A DNA stretch of 64,000 bases from Streptomyces sp. CBMA29. Its GTDB lineage: Bacteria > Actinomycetota > Actinomycetes > Streptomycetales > Streptomycetaceae. The notes beneath the pieces are model-generated. The model had not been told where the DNA came from, made no database searches, and was given only the letters and a program-made list of their open reading frames with translations. Shown here in pieces: positions 10,393 through 19,213 of this stretch; position 1 is the stretch's first letter, and every line of letters begins with the position of its first letter. The translations under genes and the position numbers were made by a program. The stretch is taken from assembly GCF_014596445.1 (NCBI RefSeq), contig NZ_MECL01000196.1, forward strand, positions 1-64,000, written 5' to 3'.

Positions 10393-10914
10393 TTACGACC
10401 CGCCGCCCGCGGGGGCCGTGACCGCCGTGCCCGCCGTGCCGCGTACGACCACGACAGGGCATGAGGCGTGCACGGTGACCGTGTGGCTGACCGAGCCGAG
10501 GAGGGTGGAGCGGAAGGTGCCGTGGCCGCGCACGCCCACCACGATCAGGTCGGCGCCCTCGCCGGTGTCGAGGATGGCCTGGGCCGGGTTCCCGAGCACG
10601 GTACGGCGGGTGACGGTCCGGGCCTGTTCCGGCGTGAGGGCCGTCTCGACGGCCCTCGCCAGGACCTGGTCCGCGTTGGCCTCCAGGTCGACGTCGTCGG
10701 GCAGCCCTGGCAGCCCGGCCCAGCCGTACGCCGACGGCATCTCCCACGCGATGACCGCTTCCAGCGCGTCGCCGGTCAGGGCCGCCTGCCGCGCGGCCCA
10801 GCGCAGCGCCTTGAGCGACGGTTCCGAACCGTCGACCCCGACGACGAGCCGGCCTGCGGCCGTGCCCGACCCCGCCGCCGCACCCGTCCCCGTGTCCCGT
10901 GCCGCCTCGCTCAT
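10393..10914 (-). CDS. Universal stress protein (single UspA domain)
   Basis: A 173-residue UspA-domain protein. LVVGVDGSEPSLKALRWAA is the first strand and helix; LIVVGVRGHGTFRSTLLGSV carries the ATP-binding G-x2-G-x9-G-S signature. The first 22 residues are Ala/Gly/Thr rich and poorly conserved. The family responds to stress and binds ATP or cAMP. It is transcribed towards the S9 peptidase, with 98 bases between the stop here and that gene's start. Confidence 0.9.
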   Translation of the reverse strand: MSEAARDTGTGAAAGSGTAAGRLVVGVDGSEPSLKALRWAARQAALTGDALEAVIAWEMPSAYGWAGLPGLPDDVDLEANADQVLARAVETALTPEQARTVTRRTVLGNPAQAILDTGEGADLIVVGVRGHGTFRSTLLGSVSHTVTVHASCPVVVVRGTAGTAVTAPAGGGS

Positions 10915-11045
10915 GGCCGTCTCCCTCGCCTCGCTTGCCCGTCCGACCCCGGATGCGGTCGGCCCGCACACCAAGGGTGCGCGACAAGCGGTGCACGGCG
11001 GGTTATTTCGGGCGGTCGCCGGTCCGCGTCGGGCGCTGGCGGCGG

Positions 11046-11600
11046 CTACTGGCGGAGGCGGCGGTCGCGCACCAGGGTGAACCGCATGGCCCACTCGGTC
11101 AGTTCGGCCAGGCTGCGGCTGGACGCCCGGCCGGTGCGGATGGTGGTGCCGTCCGTCAGGACGACGGCCATCCGGAAGGCGGATTCGTGGTCCTCCATGA
11201 CGCATTCGGCGAAACGGATCATCGGCCAGGGAACGCCGGGCGCGTATGAGGGAGGCGGCGGTACGGCCCTGGGCGCGTACGAGTTGGCGGCGGACCGGGT
11301 AGGTGCGGGTACGGGAGTCCGCGGGTCCGGGGTGCGGGGGGCCGCGTACCCGGTGCGGTGCGGGGCGTCGCCCATACCCGCCTCGGCCGTAGCCGAATCG
11401 CCGAACCGGTCGAGGAGTTGGTCCGTGCTCGGGCGGTGGGACGGTTCCTTCGCGCGGCGGGCCGCGACCATCGGGCGGATCGCCTCCGGGACCGCGGAGA
11501 CGTCGGCCTCGTGGTGCACGGAGCGGTACATCAGGGCGACCGGGGCGCGGTCCCCCATCTCGCAGGGGTGCGGGCCAGGCGCCGCCAGCCAGACGGGACA
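11046..11600 (-). pseudogene. Truncated Ser/Thr protein kinase C-lobe remnant with an extra C-terminal domain
   Basis: The frame from ATG 11558 encodes 170 residues, and similarity extends a little upstream of that codon without a start. DRAPVALMYRSVHHEADV and LRP-like MVAARRAKEPSHRPSTDQLL match the end of the kinase C-lobe of streptomycete Hanks-type kinases. The N-lobe, P-loop, HRD and DFG motifs are all missing, since the next gene ends at 11614. A Pro-rich linker is followed by about 60 residues (MIRFAECVMEDHESAFRMAV) that may be a separate small domain. It could still be expressed as a fragment. Confidence 0.6.
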
Positions 11601-11613
11601 TCGCGGACACGTC

Positions 11614-12465
11614 CTAGGACAGCAGGGAGCGGATCGCCGTGCGGTCGACGGTGGTGAGGGCGCGGACGAGGGGCGGGGTGAGGAAGACGAGGAGGAGGCC
11701 GAGGAGGGAGGCGCCGGCGATCTGGAGGGGGGAGGAGAGGTAGTAGGCGTGGTGGACGCCGCCGGAGGTGTACTCGAAGAGGCGGTAGCCGGGCCAGTCG
11801 ACGTAACGGGGGAAGACCCAGGCGTAGGCGGGGTAGAGGGCGACGGTCCAGCCGGTGAGGAGGAAAGTCAGGGTGAGGACGAAGCTCGCGATGCGCCAGG
11901 GGAACATGAGGACCTGGAAGAGGAGGGCCTTCCAGGCCGAGGGGTCGCGGAGCCGGGCGGTCATGGCGGCCCAGCGGCCGGGGGTACGGGGCGCGGGCAC
12001 GGGGGCGGGCTCGCCGACGCGGAGGGAGAGCAGGCTCCCGGCGCGGGCGCGTTCGGCGCCGCCGAGCGCGCGGGCCCCGGTCAGCATCGCGGCCAGGACG
12101 GGCACCCCGATGGCGGTGAGGGCGAGGCTGGTGCCGACGGCGAACATCGTGACGGCGAAGACGAATCCGGCGATGGCGATCGGCAGCGACGTGAGCGCGT
12201 AACCGACCTCGCGGAAGGTGACGGCGGCGAAGGGCGCGCGCCAGAAGCCGGGCGGGACACGGCCGGGGCCGGGACCCTTCGCGGCCGAACCGTACGCGGG
12301 ACGCTCGGCGTCCGGAGCCGACAGCAGACCGGGCCGGGCCTGCGACGCGGCGGCGGGATGAGAAGAGCGCGGCTGCGCGGCGGACACCTGCGTGGCGGAC
12401 ACCTGCGTGGCGGCGGCCTGAGCGGCGGGGGCCTGAGCGGCGTGGGGGAATGTGCTGGCGGTCAT
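11614..12465 (-). CDS. Sensor domain-containing membrane protein (putative sensor, histidine-kinase-like N-terminal domain)
   Basis: A 283-residue integral membrane protein resembling the putative sensor domain found at the N-terminus of some actinobacterial histidine kinases but also as a free-standing protein. Four hydrophobic segments are seen (YALTSLPIAIAGFVFAVTMF; LALTAIGVPVLAAMLTGA; RIASFVLTLTFLLTGWTVAL; LQIAGASLLGLLLVFLTPPL). It ends shortly after the last helix (TTVDRTAIRSLLS) with no kinase domain. The N-terminal 70 residues are Ala/Gln/Thr repeats from a short tandem duplication. Start taken as ATG 12465 (MTASTFPH); an ATG at 12561 is unsupported. Confidence 0.75.
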   Translation of the reverse strand: MTASTFPHAAQAPAAQAAATQVSATQVSAAQPRSSHPAAASQARPGLLSAPDAERPAYGSAAKGPGPGRVPPGFWRAPFAAVTFREVGYALTSLPIAIAGFVFAVTMFAVGTSLALTAIGVPVLAAMLTGARALGGAERARAGSLLSLRVGEPAPVPAPRTPGRWAAMTARLRDPSAWKALLFQVLMFPWRIASFVLTLTFLLTGWTVALYPAYAWVFPRYVDWPGYRLFEYTSGGVHHAYYLSSPLQIAGASLLGLLLVFLTPPLVRALTTVDRTAIRSLLS

Positions 12466-12617
12466 CGCTGGCCTCGAATCATCGCGGTGGGGACCGTTCC
12501 GTCCTGATGTGCTGATGTGCTGATGCCTAGACGATCCCGCTCCGCACCCCTCTCGCGGCATCCGGCAGCCCGGCCGGTCGGGGGTGGGGCCAGCCCCACC
12601 CCTGTCATTCTTGAGCG

Positions 12618-14045
12618 GTGCGCGAAACAGGAGACGTCCCGCCCGAATCCGGCCCGTCCGGCCCGTCAGACACCGCCGCCGCCCCCGCCGCCCCCGCCGG
12701 CCCCGCCGGCCCCGCGGCCCCCGTCGTCATGAGCGGTACGCCCGGCTCCTTCGCCAGGAGCGTGCTGGCCGACCGCCACCCGGCGCTGATCAGGCAGGTC
12801 GCGGACGCCTTCCCGTACCCGCCCGAACAGCGCCGCGCACTCGACGCGCTCGCGGAGGAGACGGCCGCGCCCGCCTCGGCCGACGCGACCTCGGGCCCGC
12901 CGATCGGCCCGCTCTCGACCGGCACCGGCACCGGCACCGGCGGCACCCACGCCCACACCGGCACCCACACCGACGCCCGCACCCGCGCCGCCGACGACGT
13001 CCGACGGTGGGCCGAATGGGGCGCGGAGGCGTACGTCGGCCGTACGTCGTGGTACGAGGTGCCCTTTCTGTGGGCGGAGAGCTACTTCTACCGCAGGCTG
13101 CTGGACGCGGTCGGGTACTTCGGACCGGGGCCGTGGCAGGGCGTCGACCCCTTCGCGCCGTTCAAGCGCGCCGAGTTGACCGGGCCCGAGGTCGCCGACG
13201 AACTGGCCGCCCTCGACGCGCTCGACGACCTCGCCCCGGACGACCGGGACCGTGCCGTCCTGCAAGGCGCGCTGTGGGGCAACCGCGCGGACCTCGGCTT
13301 CCGCATCTCCGCGAACGCGTCTAAGGCGAACAGGTCCACGGCGAACGCCCCCACGGACACCGCCGCCGCCCCCTCCGACGACCTCCCCTCCGACGACCTC
13401 CTCGCCGACGACAGCGCCGCCCTCTGGCGCCACCTCGCCGCCGCCCCGCCCGGCACCGCGGCGGTGACCGTGATCGCCGACAACGCGGGCCGCGAGTTGA
13501 TCCCCGACCTGATCCTGATCGACCATCTCCTGCACACCGGCCGCGCCGCCACCGCGGTCCTGCACGTGAAGCCGTACCCGTACTTCGTCTCGGACGCGAC
13601 GACCTCGGACGTCGTCGACTGCCTGCGCCGGATCAGGCAGGCGCCGGGCCGCAGGGCGCGGGAGACCGGCGCGCGGCTGTGGTCGGCGCTGGGCACCGGC
13701 CGACTCGCCGTCCGCGCGCACCCGTTCGCCTGCGCGCCGCTGCCGTACGCCGACATGCCCGCCGATCTTCGGGCCGAACTGGGCCGCGCCACAGTGACGG
13801 TGCTCAAGGGCGACCTCAACTACCGCCGCCTGGTCGGCGACCGCCTGTGGTCCCCGACGACCGAATTCTCCCTGCCCACCGGCTACTTCCCCGGCCCGCT
13901 CGCGGCCCTGCGCACCCTCAAGTCCGATGTGATCGTCGGCCTCGAAGCCGGTACGGTCGCCGCGCTCGACGCCAACAGCTCGGCAGGCGACGGGGCTTGG
14001 CGTACGAGCGGGACGTACGCGGTCGTCCAGGTACGTACGGCCTGA
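12618..14045 (+). CDS. ARMT1-like (DUF89) damage-control phosphatase family protein
   Basis: A 475-residue member of the DUF89/ARMT1-like family, metal-dependent phosphatases thought to remove damaged phosphometabolites. Key residues seen: the metal-binding VIADNAGRELIPDLILID segment and VTVLKGDLNYRRLVGD near the C-terminus, both hallmark motifs. The N-terminus is Pro/Ala/Gly repeat-rich; VVMSGTPGSFARSVLADRHP resembles the conserved family start, so GTG 12618 is kept, though ATG 12729 is possible. A second low-complexity insert (Thr/Gly/His, from base 12919) lies between helices. The gene is divergent from the sensor protein. Confidence 0.85.
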   Translation: MRETGDVPPESGPSGPSDTAAAPAAPAGPAGPAAPVVMSGTPGSFARSVLADRHPALIRQVADAFPYPPEQRRALDALAEETAAPASADATSGPPIGPLSTGTGTGTGGTHAHTGTHTDARTRAADDVRRWAEWGAEAYVGRTSWYEVPFLWAESYFYRRLLDAVGYFGPGPWQGVDPFAPFKRAELTGPEVADELAALDALDDLAPDDRDRAVLQGALWGNRADLGFRISANASKANRSTANAPTDTAAAPSDDLPSDDLLADDSAALWRHLAAAPPGTAAVTVIADNAGRELIPDLILIDHLLHTGRAATAVLHVKPYPYFVSDATTSDVVDCLRRIRQAPGRRARETGARLWSALGTGRLAVRAHPFACAPLPYADMPADLRAELGRATVTVLKGDLNYRRLVGDRLWSPTTEFSLPTGYFPGPLAALRTLKSDVIVGLEAGTVAALDANSSAGDGAWRTSGTYAVVQVRTA

Positions 14046-14234
14046 ACCTCAGGACCCGCGGAGAACGACCGCCTCCGTCTCTTCCCCGCCGCGCCCGGAC
14101 ACACGGGGCCGCACCCTCTAGGCTGCAACCGCCGCACGCGCGTGATCAGTTGATACGACGCGTGCGTGCGATGTGCGGTGCGCACCGACAACGTGAGACG
14201 ACGCAGGACGACGACGTGAAGGGCGGACAGGGCG

Positions 14235-14855
14235 ATGGGTGTGGCGATCCGGAGGGCCGGGGCGGGCGACCGGGAGGTCGTGGTCGGGGTGCTGGACAAG
14301 GTGTTCAGGAACGACCCCGTGAGTAGCTGGGTCTTTCCCGACCCGGAGCACCGGCTGCGCAAGCACGCGTCGTTGATGGGCGCCTTCGCCGACCAGGTAC
14401 TCGCCGACGGCTACGTCGACATGACGGAGGACGGCAAGGCGGTCGCCCTGTGGATGTCGATACCCGCGACCACCGACGCGCCCGAGGACACCCAGGCGCA
14501 CGCGGACGACGACCCCGCCGCCTTCCGCGAGGCGGTCGACCCGGCCAACGAGCGCGTCGAGCAGATCGCCCGCATCCTCGGCGAGGGCCACCCCACGGGC
14601 CCCGCCCACGAATACCTGCTGCTCATCGCCGTGGACGCGCAGTTGCAGGGCCAGAGCCGCGGCACCGAACTGATCTCCGCCGTCCTCGAACGCTGCGACC
14701 GCGACGGCCTGGCCGCGTATCTGGAGGCGAGCAGCGAGCGCAGCCGCGGCCTGTACGAGCGGCTCGGCTTCGTCTTCACCGGCCGCACGATCGACCTGCC
14801 TGACGGGCCTCACATGTGGCCGATGTGGCGCGAGCCGCGAGCCGCGACCGTATAG
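14235..14855 (+). CDS. GNAT family N-acetyltransferase
   Basis: A 206-residue GNAT-fold acetyltransferase. AIRRAGAGDREVVVGVLDK is the first strand and helix; HEYLLLIAVDAQLQGQSRGT is strand 4 plus the acetyl-CoA pyrophosphate-binding loop (QGQSRGT); RSRGLYERLGFVFTGR is the family's C-terminal helix and strand. The substrate cannot be told from sequence. It stands alone, with a hairpin 38 bases after its stop. Confidence 0.85.
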   Translation: MGVAIRRAGAGDREVVVGVLDKVFRNDPVSSWVFPDPEHRLRKHASLMGAFADQVLADGYVDMTEDGKAVALWMSIPATTDAPEDTQAHADDDPAAFREAVDPANERVEQIARILGEGHPTGPAHEYLLLIAVDAQLQGQSRGTELISAVLERCDRDGLAAYLEASSERSRGLYERLGFVFTGRTIDLPDGPHMWPMWREPRAATV

Positions 14856-14892
14856 GCGTAGCGGTAGCCGTGCCGTAGCCGTACCCGTACCC

Positions 14893-14913
14893 GTACCTCC
14901 TCGTCGGAGGTAC
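14893..14913 (+). terminator. Hairpin after the GNAT gene
   Basis: A perfect 8-bp stem GTACCTCC/GGAGGTAC with a 5-base loop, 38 bases past the GNAT stop and preceded by a short GTAGCC/GTACCC repeat. There is no U-tract, which is common for streptomycete terminators. Confidence 0.5.
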
Positions 14914-14996
14914 GGCACCCCCGTCCGCGGGTAAGGGGCAGGAGAGGCACGGTCGTTGGCACGCGGCCGGGCGCGCGGGGGAGAGGCGGCGGGGCG

Positions 14997-15563
14997 ATGA
15001 CGGATACGGTTGCCGCGGGCGGCGGTTCGCGGGACGCGGCGGGGACGAACGGCCCGGCCACCCTGCGCGAAGTCGCCCGGCTCGCCCAGCGGCACGGCTT
15101 CGGTGAGTCCCGCGCCGTCCACGCGCTCGGCGGCGGTGACGTCGGCTGCGTCGCCTTCGGCCTCGGGGTCGTCCTGCTCGCGCCCGGTATCGGTCTGGTC
15201 CTCCACCCGTACGGCCCGGTGGTCACCTCGATCGGCGTCACCTTGCTCGTCCTCGCCGTCGCGCTGCCGGTCACCGCGTTCCGTTACGAGAAGCGCCGCG
15301 ACAACCGCATCCCGCGGCTGCACGTCTTCGACGGCGGCATCGTCATCACCCGCCCGGCCCGGATCGACGCGCATCCCTGGCCGGACATCCGCGTCGTCGA
15401 GCGCGAGGACTCCGTCGCCATCGGCCAGGGCGGCTCGACGCGGCAGGTCCACCGCCTCGAACTGCACGCGGCAGGCGGCGACGTGCTGTGTTCGCTGGGC
15501 GACGCCTTCGACACCGTCACCGTCGTCAGAGTCGCGATCGCGGGCGGCGCGCGTACGTCGTAG
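14997..15563 (+). CDS. Two-helix membrane protein of unknown function
   Basis: A 188-residue protein. Two adjacent hydrophobic segments (VGCVAFGLGVVLLAPGIGLV and PVVTSIGVTLLVLAVALPVT) lie at about residues 49-95, followed by a soluble C-terminal domain with beta-strand character (RLHVFDGGIVITRPARIDAH, TRQVHRLELHAAGGDVLCSL). This arrangement resembles small bacterial proteins with a PH-like domain after a membrane hairpin, but I do not recognise a named family. ATG at 14997 is preceded by GAGAGG. Confidence 0.7.
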   Translation: MTDTVAAGGGSRDAAGTNGPATLREVARLAQRHGFGESRAVHALGGGDVGCVAFGLGVVLLAPGIGLVLHPYGPVVTSIGVTLLVLAVALPVTAFRYEKRRDNRIPRLHVFDGGIVITRPARIDAHPWPDIRVVEREDSVAIGQGGSTRQVHRLELHAAGGDVLCSLGDAFDTVTVVRVAIAGGARTS

Positions 15564-15621
15564 TGGCGCGCGGGACCGAGGGCGCGTACGAGCGGGGGCC
15601 GTGCCACGAGCGGGGACCGTG

Positions 15622-15872
15622 CTACAGGGCCGCCAACTCCGTACCCCGTAGCGGCATTACCACCGACCCGCCCGCCTTCGGCACGGCCGGCCGCCGTCGG
15701 CGGTCTCCCGCCCGCTCAGCCACTCCAGGTACCAGTTGCGGAAGTCCGCGGCGGCATACGTGATCCCGCCCTCGGCCGCGGACGGCCCGAGCCGGTGGTG
15801 GTGCGTCCCTACGTGGTCGGCTCGCCAACCGTCGTCGGCGGGCGGGGCAGGGGTGAGGGCATGGGGGGTCAT
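15622..15872 (-). pseudogene. Small hypothetical gene with a probable frameshift
   Basis: From ATG 15872 the frame encodes MTPHALTPAPPADDGWRADH and continues through GITYAAADFRNWYLEWLSGR to a stop at 15657 after an Arg-rich, unnatural-looking tail. In the adjacent minus-strand frame the same region reads VPKAGGSVVMPLRGTELAAL and stops at 15622. Joining the two at about 15690 gives a sensible protein of about 82 residues. The parent family is not recognised. A sequencing error or natural decay would both explain it. Confidence 0.4.
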
Positions 15873-15998
15873 CCTGGCGGATGGACGGGGCGGAAACTCA
15901 TCGCGGGCCGCGAAGGCTGACGTGCGGGCGGCGGGGGCTCATCTACAGTGCTGCGGTCAGTGCCTGTCAGCCGGTGATGTGAGAAGGAACAGCGGACC

Positions 15999-17966
15999 AT
16001 GCCGACCGAGACGTTCGAGTTCCAGGTGGAAGCGCGTCAGCTTCTGCAGATGATGATCCACTCGATCTACTCCAACAAGGACGTGTTCCTGCGCGAGTTG
16101 GTGTCCAACGCCTCGGACGCGTTGGACAAGCTGCGGCTCGAAGCGCTGCGGGACGGCGAGTTGGACGTGGATGTGTCGGACCTGCACATCGGGCTGGAGG
16201 TGGACCGGGAGGCCCGTACGCTCACCGTGCGGGACAACGGGATCGGGATGTCCCGGGAGGAAGTCGTCCAGCTCATCGGGACGATCGCCAACTCGGGGAC
16301 GGCGAAGTTCCTGCGGGAACTGAAGGATGCCGAGGGCGCGGGAGCGGCCGAGGGCCTGATCGGGCAGTTCGGGGTCGGGTTCTACGCGAGCTTCATGGTG
16401 GCGGACGAGGTCACGCTGCTGACGCGGCGCGCGGGGGAGACCGAGGGCACGCGGTGGACGTCCAGCGGTGAGGGGACGTACACGGTGGAGACCGTCGCGG
16501 ACGCCCCGCAGGGGACGGCGATCGTGCTGCGGCTGAAGCCGGAGGACGCCGAGGACCGGCTGTACGACTACACCTCGCCGTGGAAGATCAAGGAAATCGT
16601 CAAGCGGTACTCGGACTTCATCACCTGGCCGATCAAGATGGCCGCGGAGCCCGAGCCCCGGGCCGAAGTGCCCGACGCCGAGCCCGAGTCCGAGTCCGAC
16701 GCCGAGTCCGAGTCCGAGCCCGAGTCCGAGCCCGAGCCCCGGCTCGAAACGCTGAACTCCATGAAGGCCCTGTGGGCCCGCTCCCGCGACGAGGTCAGCG
16801 ACGCCGACTACCACGAGCTGTACAAGCACATCAGCCACGACTGGAACGACCCGCTGGAGATCATCCGCCTCCACGCGGAAGGCACCTTCGAGTACCAGGC
16901 GCTGCTGTTCATCCCGGCGCACGCGCCGCAGGACCTGTTCATGCGCGACTACAAGCGCGGTGTCCAGCTCTACGTGAAGCGCGTCTTCATCATGGACGAC
17001 TGCGAAGCGCTGATGCCGCCGTACCTCCGCTTCGTCAAGGGAGTCGTCGACGCGCAGGACCTGTCGCTGAACGTGTCGCGCGAGATCCTTCAGCAGGACC
17101 GCCAGATCGAGCTGATGCACCGTCGGCTGGCGAAGAAGGTGCTGTCGACGGTCAAGAACATGATGGTCGCGCGGCCCGAGCAATACGCCACGTTCTGGCG
17201 GGAGTTCGGCCGCGTCCTGAAGGAGGGGCTGCTCGGCGACTTCGAGAACCGCGACGCGATCCTCGGCGTCAGCTCCTTCGCCAGCACGCACGACAAGGAC
17301 GCGCCGACGACGCTCGCGCAGTACGTGGAGCGGATGAAGGACGGTCAGGAGCACATCTTCTACGTCACCGGCGAATCGCGGCAGGCCGTCGAGAACTCCC
17401 CGCACATGGAGGCGTTCCAGGCCCGCGGCATCGAGGTGCTGCTGCTGACCGACCCGGTGGACGAGGTCTGGGTCGACACGGCGCCGGAGTTCGGCGGCAA
17501 GCAGTTCCGCTCCGTCGCCAAGGGCGAGGTCGACCTCGGTACGGAGGAGGAGAAGCAGGAGGCGGGGACCGAACGGGAGAAGCAGCGGGAGGAGTTCGCG
17601 GGCCTGCTCGCCCGTATGACGGAACTGCTGAGCGAGCAGGTCAAGGACGTACGCCTGTCCTCGCGGCTCACCGTCTCGCCCGCCTGCGTCGTCTCGGACG
17701 CCAACGACGTGTCGCCGGCGCTGGAGAACATCTACCGCGCCATGGGCCAGGAGATCCCGCACGCCAAGCGGATCCTCGAACTCAACCCCAAGCACCCGCT
17801 GGTCGTCGGGCTCAACCGCACCCACGCAGAACGCCCCGACGACCCCGCCCTCGAAGAGACCACCGAACTCGTCCACCAGCTCGCCCTGTTGGCCGAGGGC
17901 GCGGAACTCCCCGACCCCTCCCGCTTCGTGAAGCTGGTCGCGGACCGCCTCGAACGCACCTTGTGA
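15999..17966 (+). CDS. htpG: Molecular chaperone HtpG (Hsp90) with expanded acidic linker
   Basis: HtpG, 655 residues, an ATP-dependent dimeric chaperone. The GHKL ATPase domain shows [21 protein letters not shown] and [14 protein letters not shown] (N-domain, 1-215). The middle domain begins at LNSMKALW and includes [16 protein letters not shown] with the gamma-phosphate-contacting Arg; the C-terminal dimerisation domain ends DRLERTL. Between N and middle domains (about residues 217-248, bases 16648-16742) is a Glu/Ser/Pro run from tandem GAGTCC/GAGCCC hexamers, longer than in most bacterial HtpG proteins. ATG 15999 follows GAGAAGGAA. TACAGT at 15944-15949 could be a -10. Confidence 0.95.
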
Positions 17967-17987
17967 GGCAGGGTTGCTGAGGGCGCT

Positions 17988-18017
17988 GGAGCCGGGGGCC
18001 GTACGACCCCCGGCTCC
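17988..18017 (+). terminator. Terminator hairpin after htpG
   Basis: GGAGCCGGGGG at 17988-17998 pairs perfectly with CCCCCGGCTCC at 18007-18017 across an 8-base loop, 22 bases after the htpG stop. An 11-bp GC stem without U-tract; it may serve both htpG and the convergent acyltransferase gene. Confidence 0.7.
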
Positions 18018-18028
18018 GCGCGCGACCC

Positions 18029-18064
18029 CTATACGTGCGGCTATACGTGCGGCTATACGTGCGG
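18029..18064 (+). repeat. Tandem 12-bp repeat, three units, over a stop codon
   Basis: Three identical copies of CTATACGTGCGG. The third overlaps the last codons of the minus-strand acyltransferase gene, so every unit carries the same TAG stop in that frame. Confidence 0.9.
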
Positions 18065-19213
18065 CGTCGCCGCCACCGCCTGCTCCGCCGTCCACCGGTC
18101 CATCCGCTCCCACTGCCCGAGCAGCCACTCGCTGCGCGCCGCGTCCCCGACCGGGACCTCGGCCGCCGGTATCCGCCACCAGTGGACCCGCACCGGGCGG
18201 CGGAACGGGAGGAAGTCCCAGGCGGCGCGCGCGGACGCGATGACGTCGAGGCCGGAGTGGACGACGAAGACCACCTCCGCGGTGGGCGCGGCGGCCAGTA
18301 CGGCGAGGCTTCCGGCGTCCCGCGGCGGCAGCACGTACCGCAGCCGGGCCGCGCGGGCCGCGCGCCGGTACTGGCCGAGGCGGCGCAGACTGGCGATGGC
18401 GCGGCGGTGGCGGCGCGGGGTGAAGTTGCCGCCCTCGGGGAAGATCACGAGCGCGTCGCGCGACCGCAGGCCCGCCGCCAGTTCGGTGATCGCGTCCTCG
18501 GCGGTGCCGTGCGCGGGGGGCAGGAAGCAGTGCGGGACCCGGCCGAGCAGGACGTCGAGGCACGGATCGGCGCGCAGGACGCCCTTCAGCACGGTGTGCG
18601 GCAGCAGGCGTACGTCGGTGAGCAGCGTCTGGAGGAGCAGGAACGAATCGCCGACACCCGCGTGCCGTACGAACACCACCAGCGGTACGTCCGGCGGCCG
18701 GTCACCCACGGGCAGCGCGGGCGTCATCTCCACCTCCAGGTGGAACAGCCGGTCCGCCACCTTGCGCAGTACGGCCAGCAGCCGCGCGAGGAGCGCGAAC
18801 GCCTCGGCCGCCCGCCGGTCCCGGTCCGCCCTGGGATGGTGCAGGAAGAGCGCGGAAGCCGCCAGCACTCCCGCGAGGTCCACGACGAGGTAGACGAGCA
18901 GGAAACCGGCCATACGCGTCGGCCGCCACGCGCCGCGCGACGGTATCGACACCGGCGCGCTGAGTACGGTCACGGCGATGAGGAGGGCCGCGGCCACCGG
19001 TATCAGCGCGGCCACGAGCGCGATGGTGACCGTACGCCGGGCGGCCGTCACCAGCGCGGCACTCGCGGCGGCGGCGATGCCGGTACGGGTACGGGTCTGC
19101 GGCCGTTCCCGCGCGGTCGAGTCGGCGCTCGGGAGGGCGTCCGTACCTGAACCTGGACCTGGACCCGTACCTGAACCCGTACCCGCGCCCAGGCCCGGGT
19201 CGAGGCCCGTCAC
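18053..19213 (-). CDS. PlsC-type lysophospholipid acyltransferase family protein
   Basis: A 386-residue membrane acyltransferase. Two hydrophobic segments (VTIALVAALIPVAAALLIAV; MAGFLLVYLVVDLAGVLAAS) precede the PlsC domain, which has the HX4D catalytic motif as RHAGVGDS and the acyl-acceptor motif as VIFPEGGNFTP. Such proteins acylate lysophosphatidate or related lipids. The N-terminus is a Gly/Thr/Ser/Pro run generated by a hexanucleotide repeat (19146-19190). GTG at 19213 overlaps the stop of the patatin gene (GTGA), so two lipid-active enzymes are coupled. Confidence 0.85.
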   Translation of the reverse strand: MTGLDPGLGAGTGSGTGPGPGSGTDALPSADSTARERPQTRTRTGIAAAASAALVTAARRTVTIALVAALIPVAAALLIAVTVLSAPVSIPSRGAWRPTRMAGFLLVYLVVDLAGVLAASALFLHHPRADRDRRAAEAFALLARLLAVLRKVADRLFHLEVEMTPALPVGDRPPDVPLVVFVRHAGVGDSFLLLQTLLTDVRLLPHTVLKGVLRADPCLDVLLGRVPHCFLPPAHGTAEDAITELAAGLRSRDALVIFPEGGNFTPRRHRRAIASLRRLGQYRRAARAARLRYVLPPRDAGSLAVLAAAPTAEVVFVVHSGLDVIASARAAWDFLPFRRPVRVHWWRIPAAEVPVGDAARSEWLLGQWERMDRWTAEQAVAATPHV

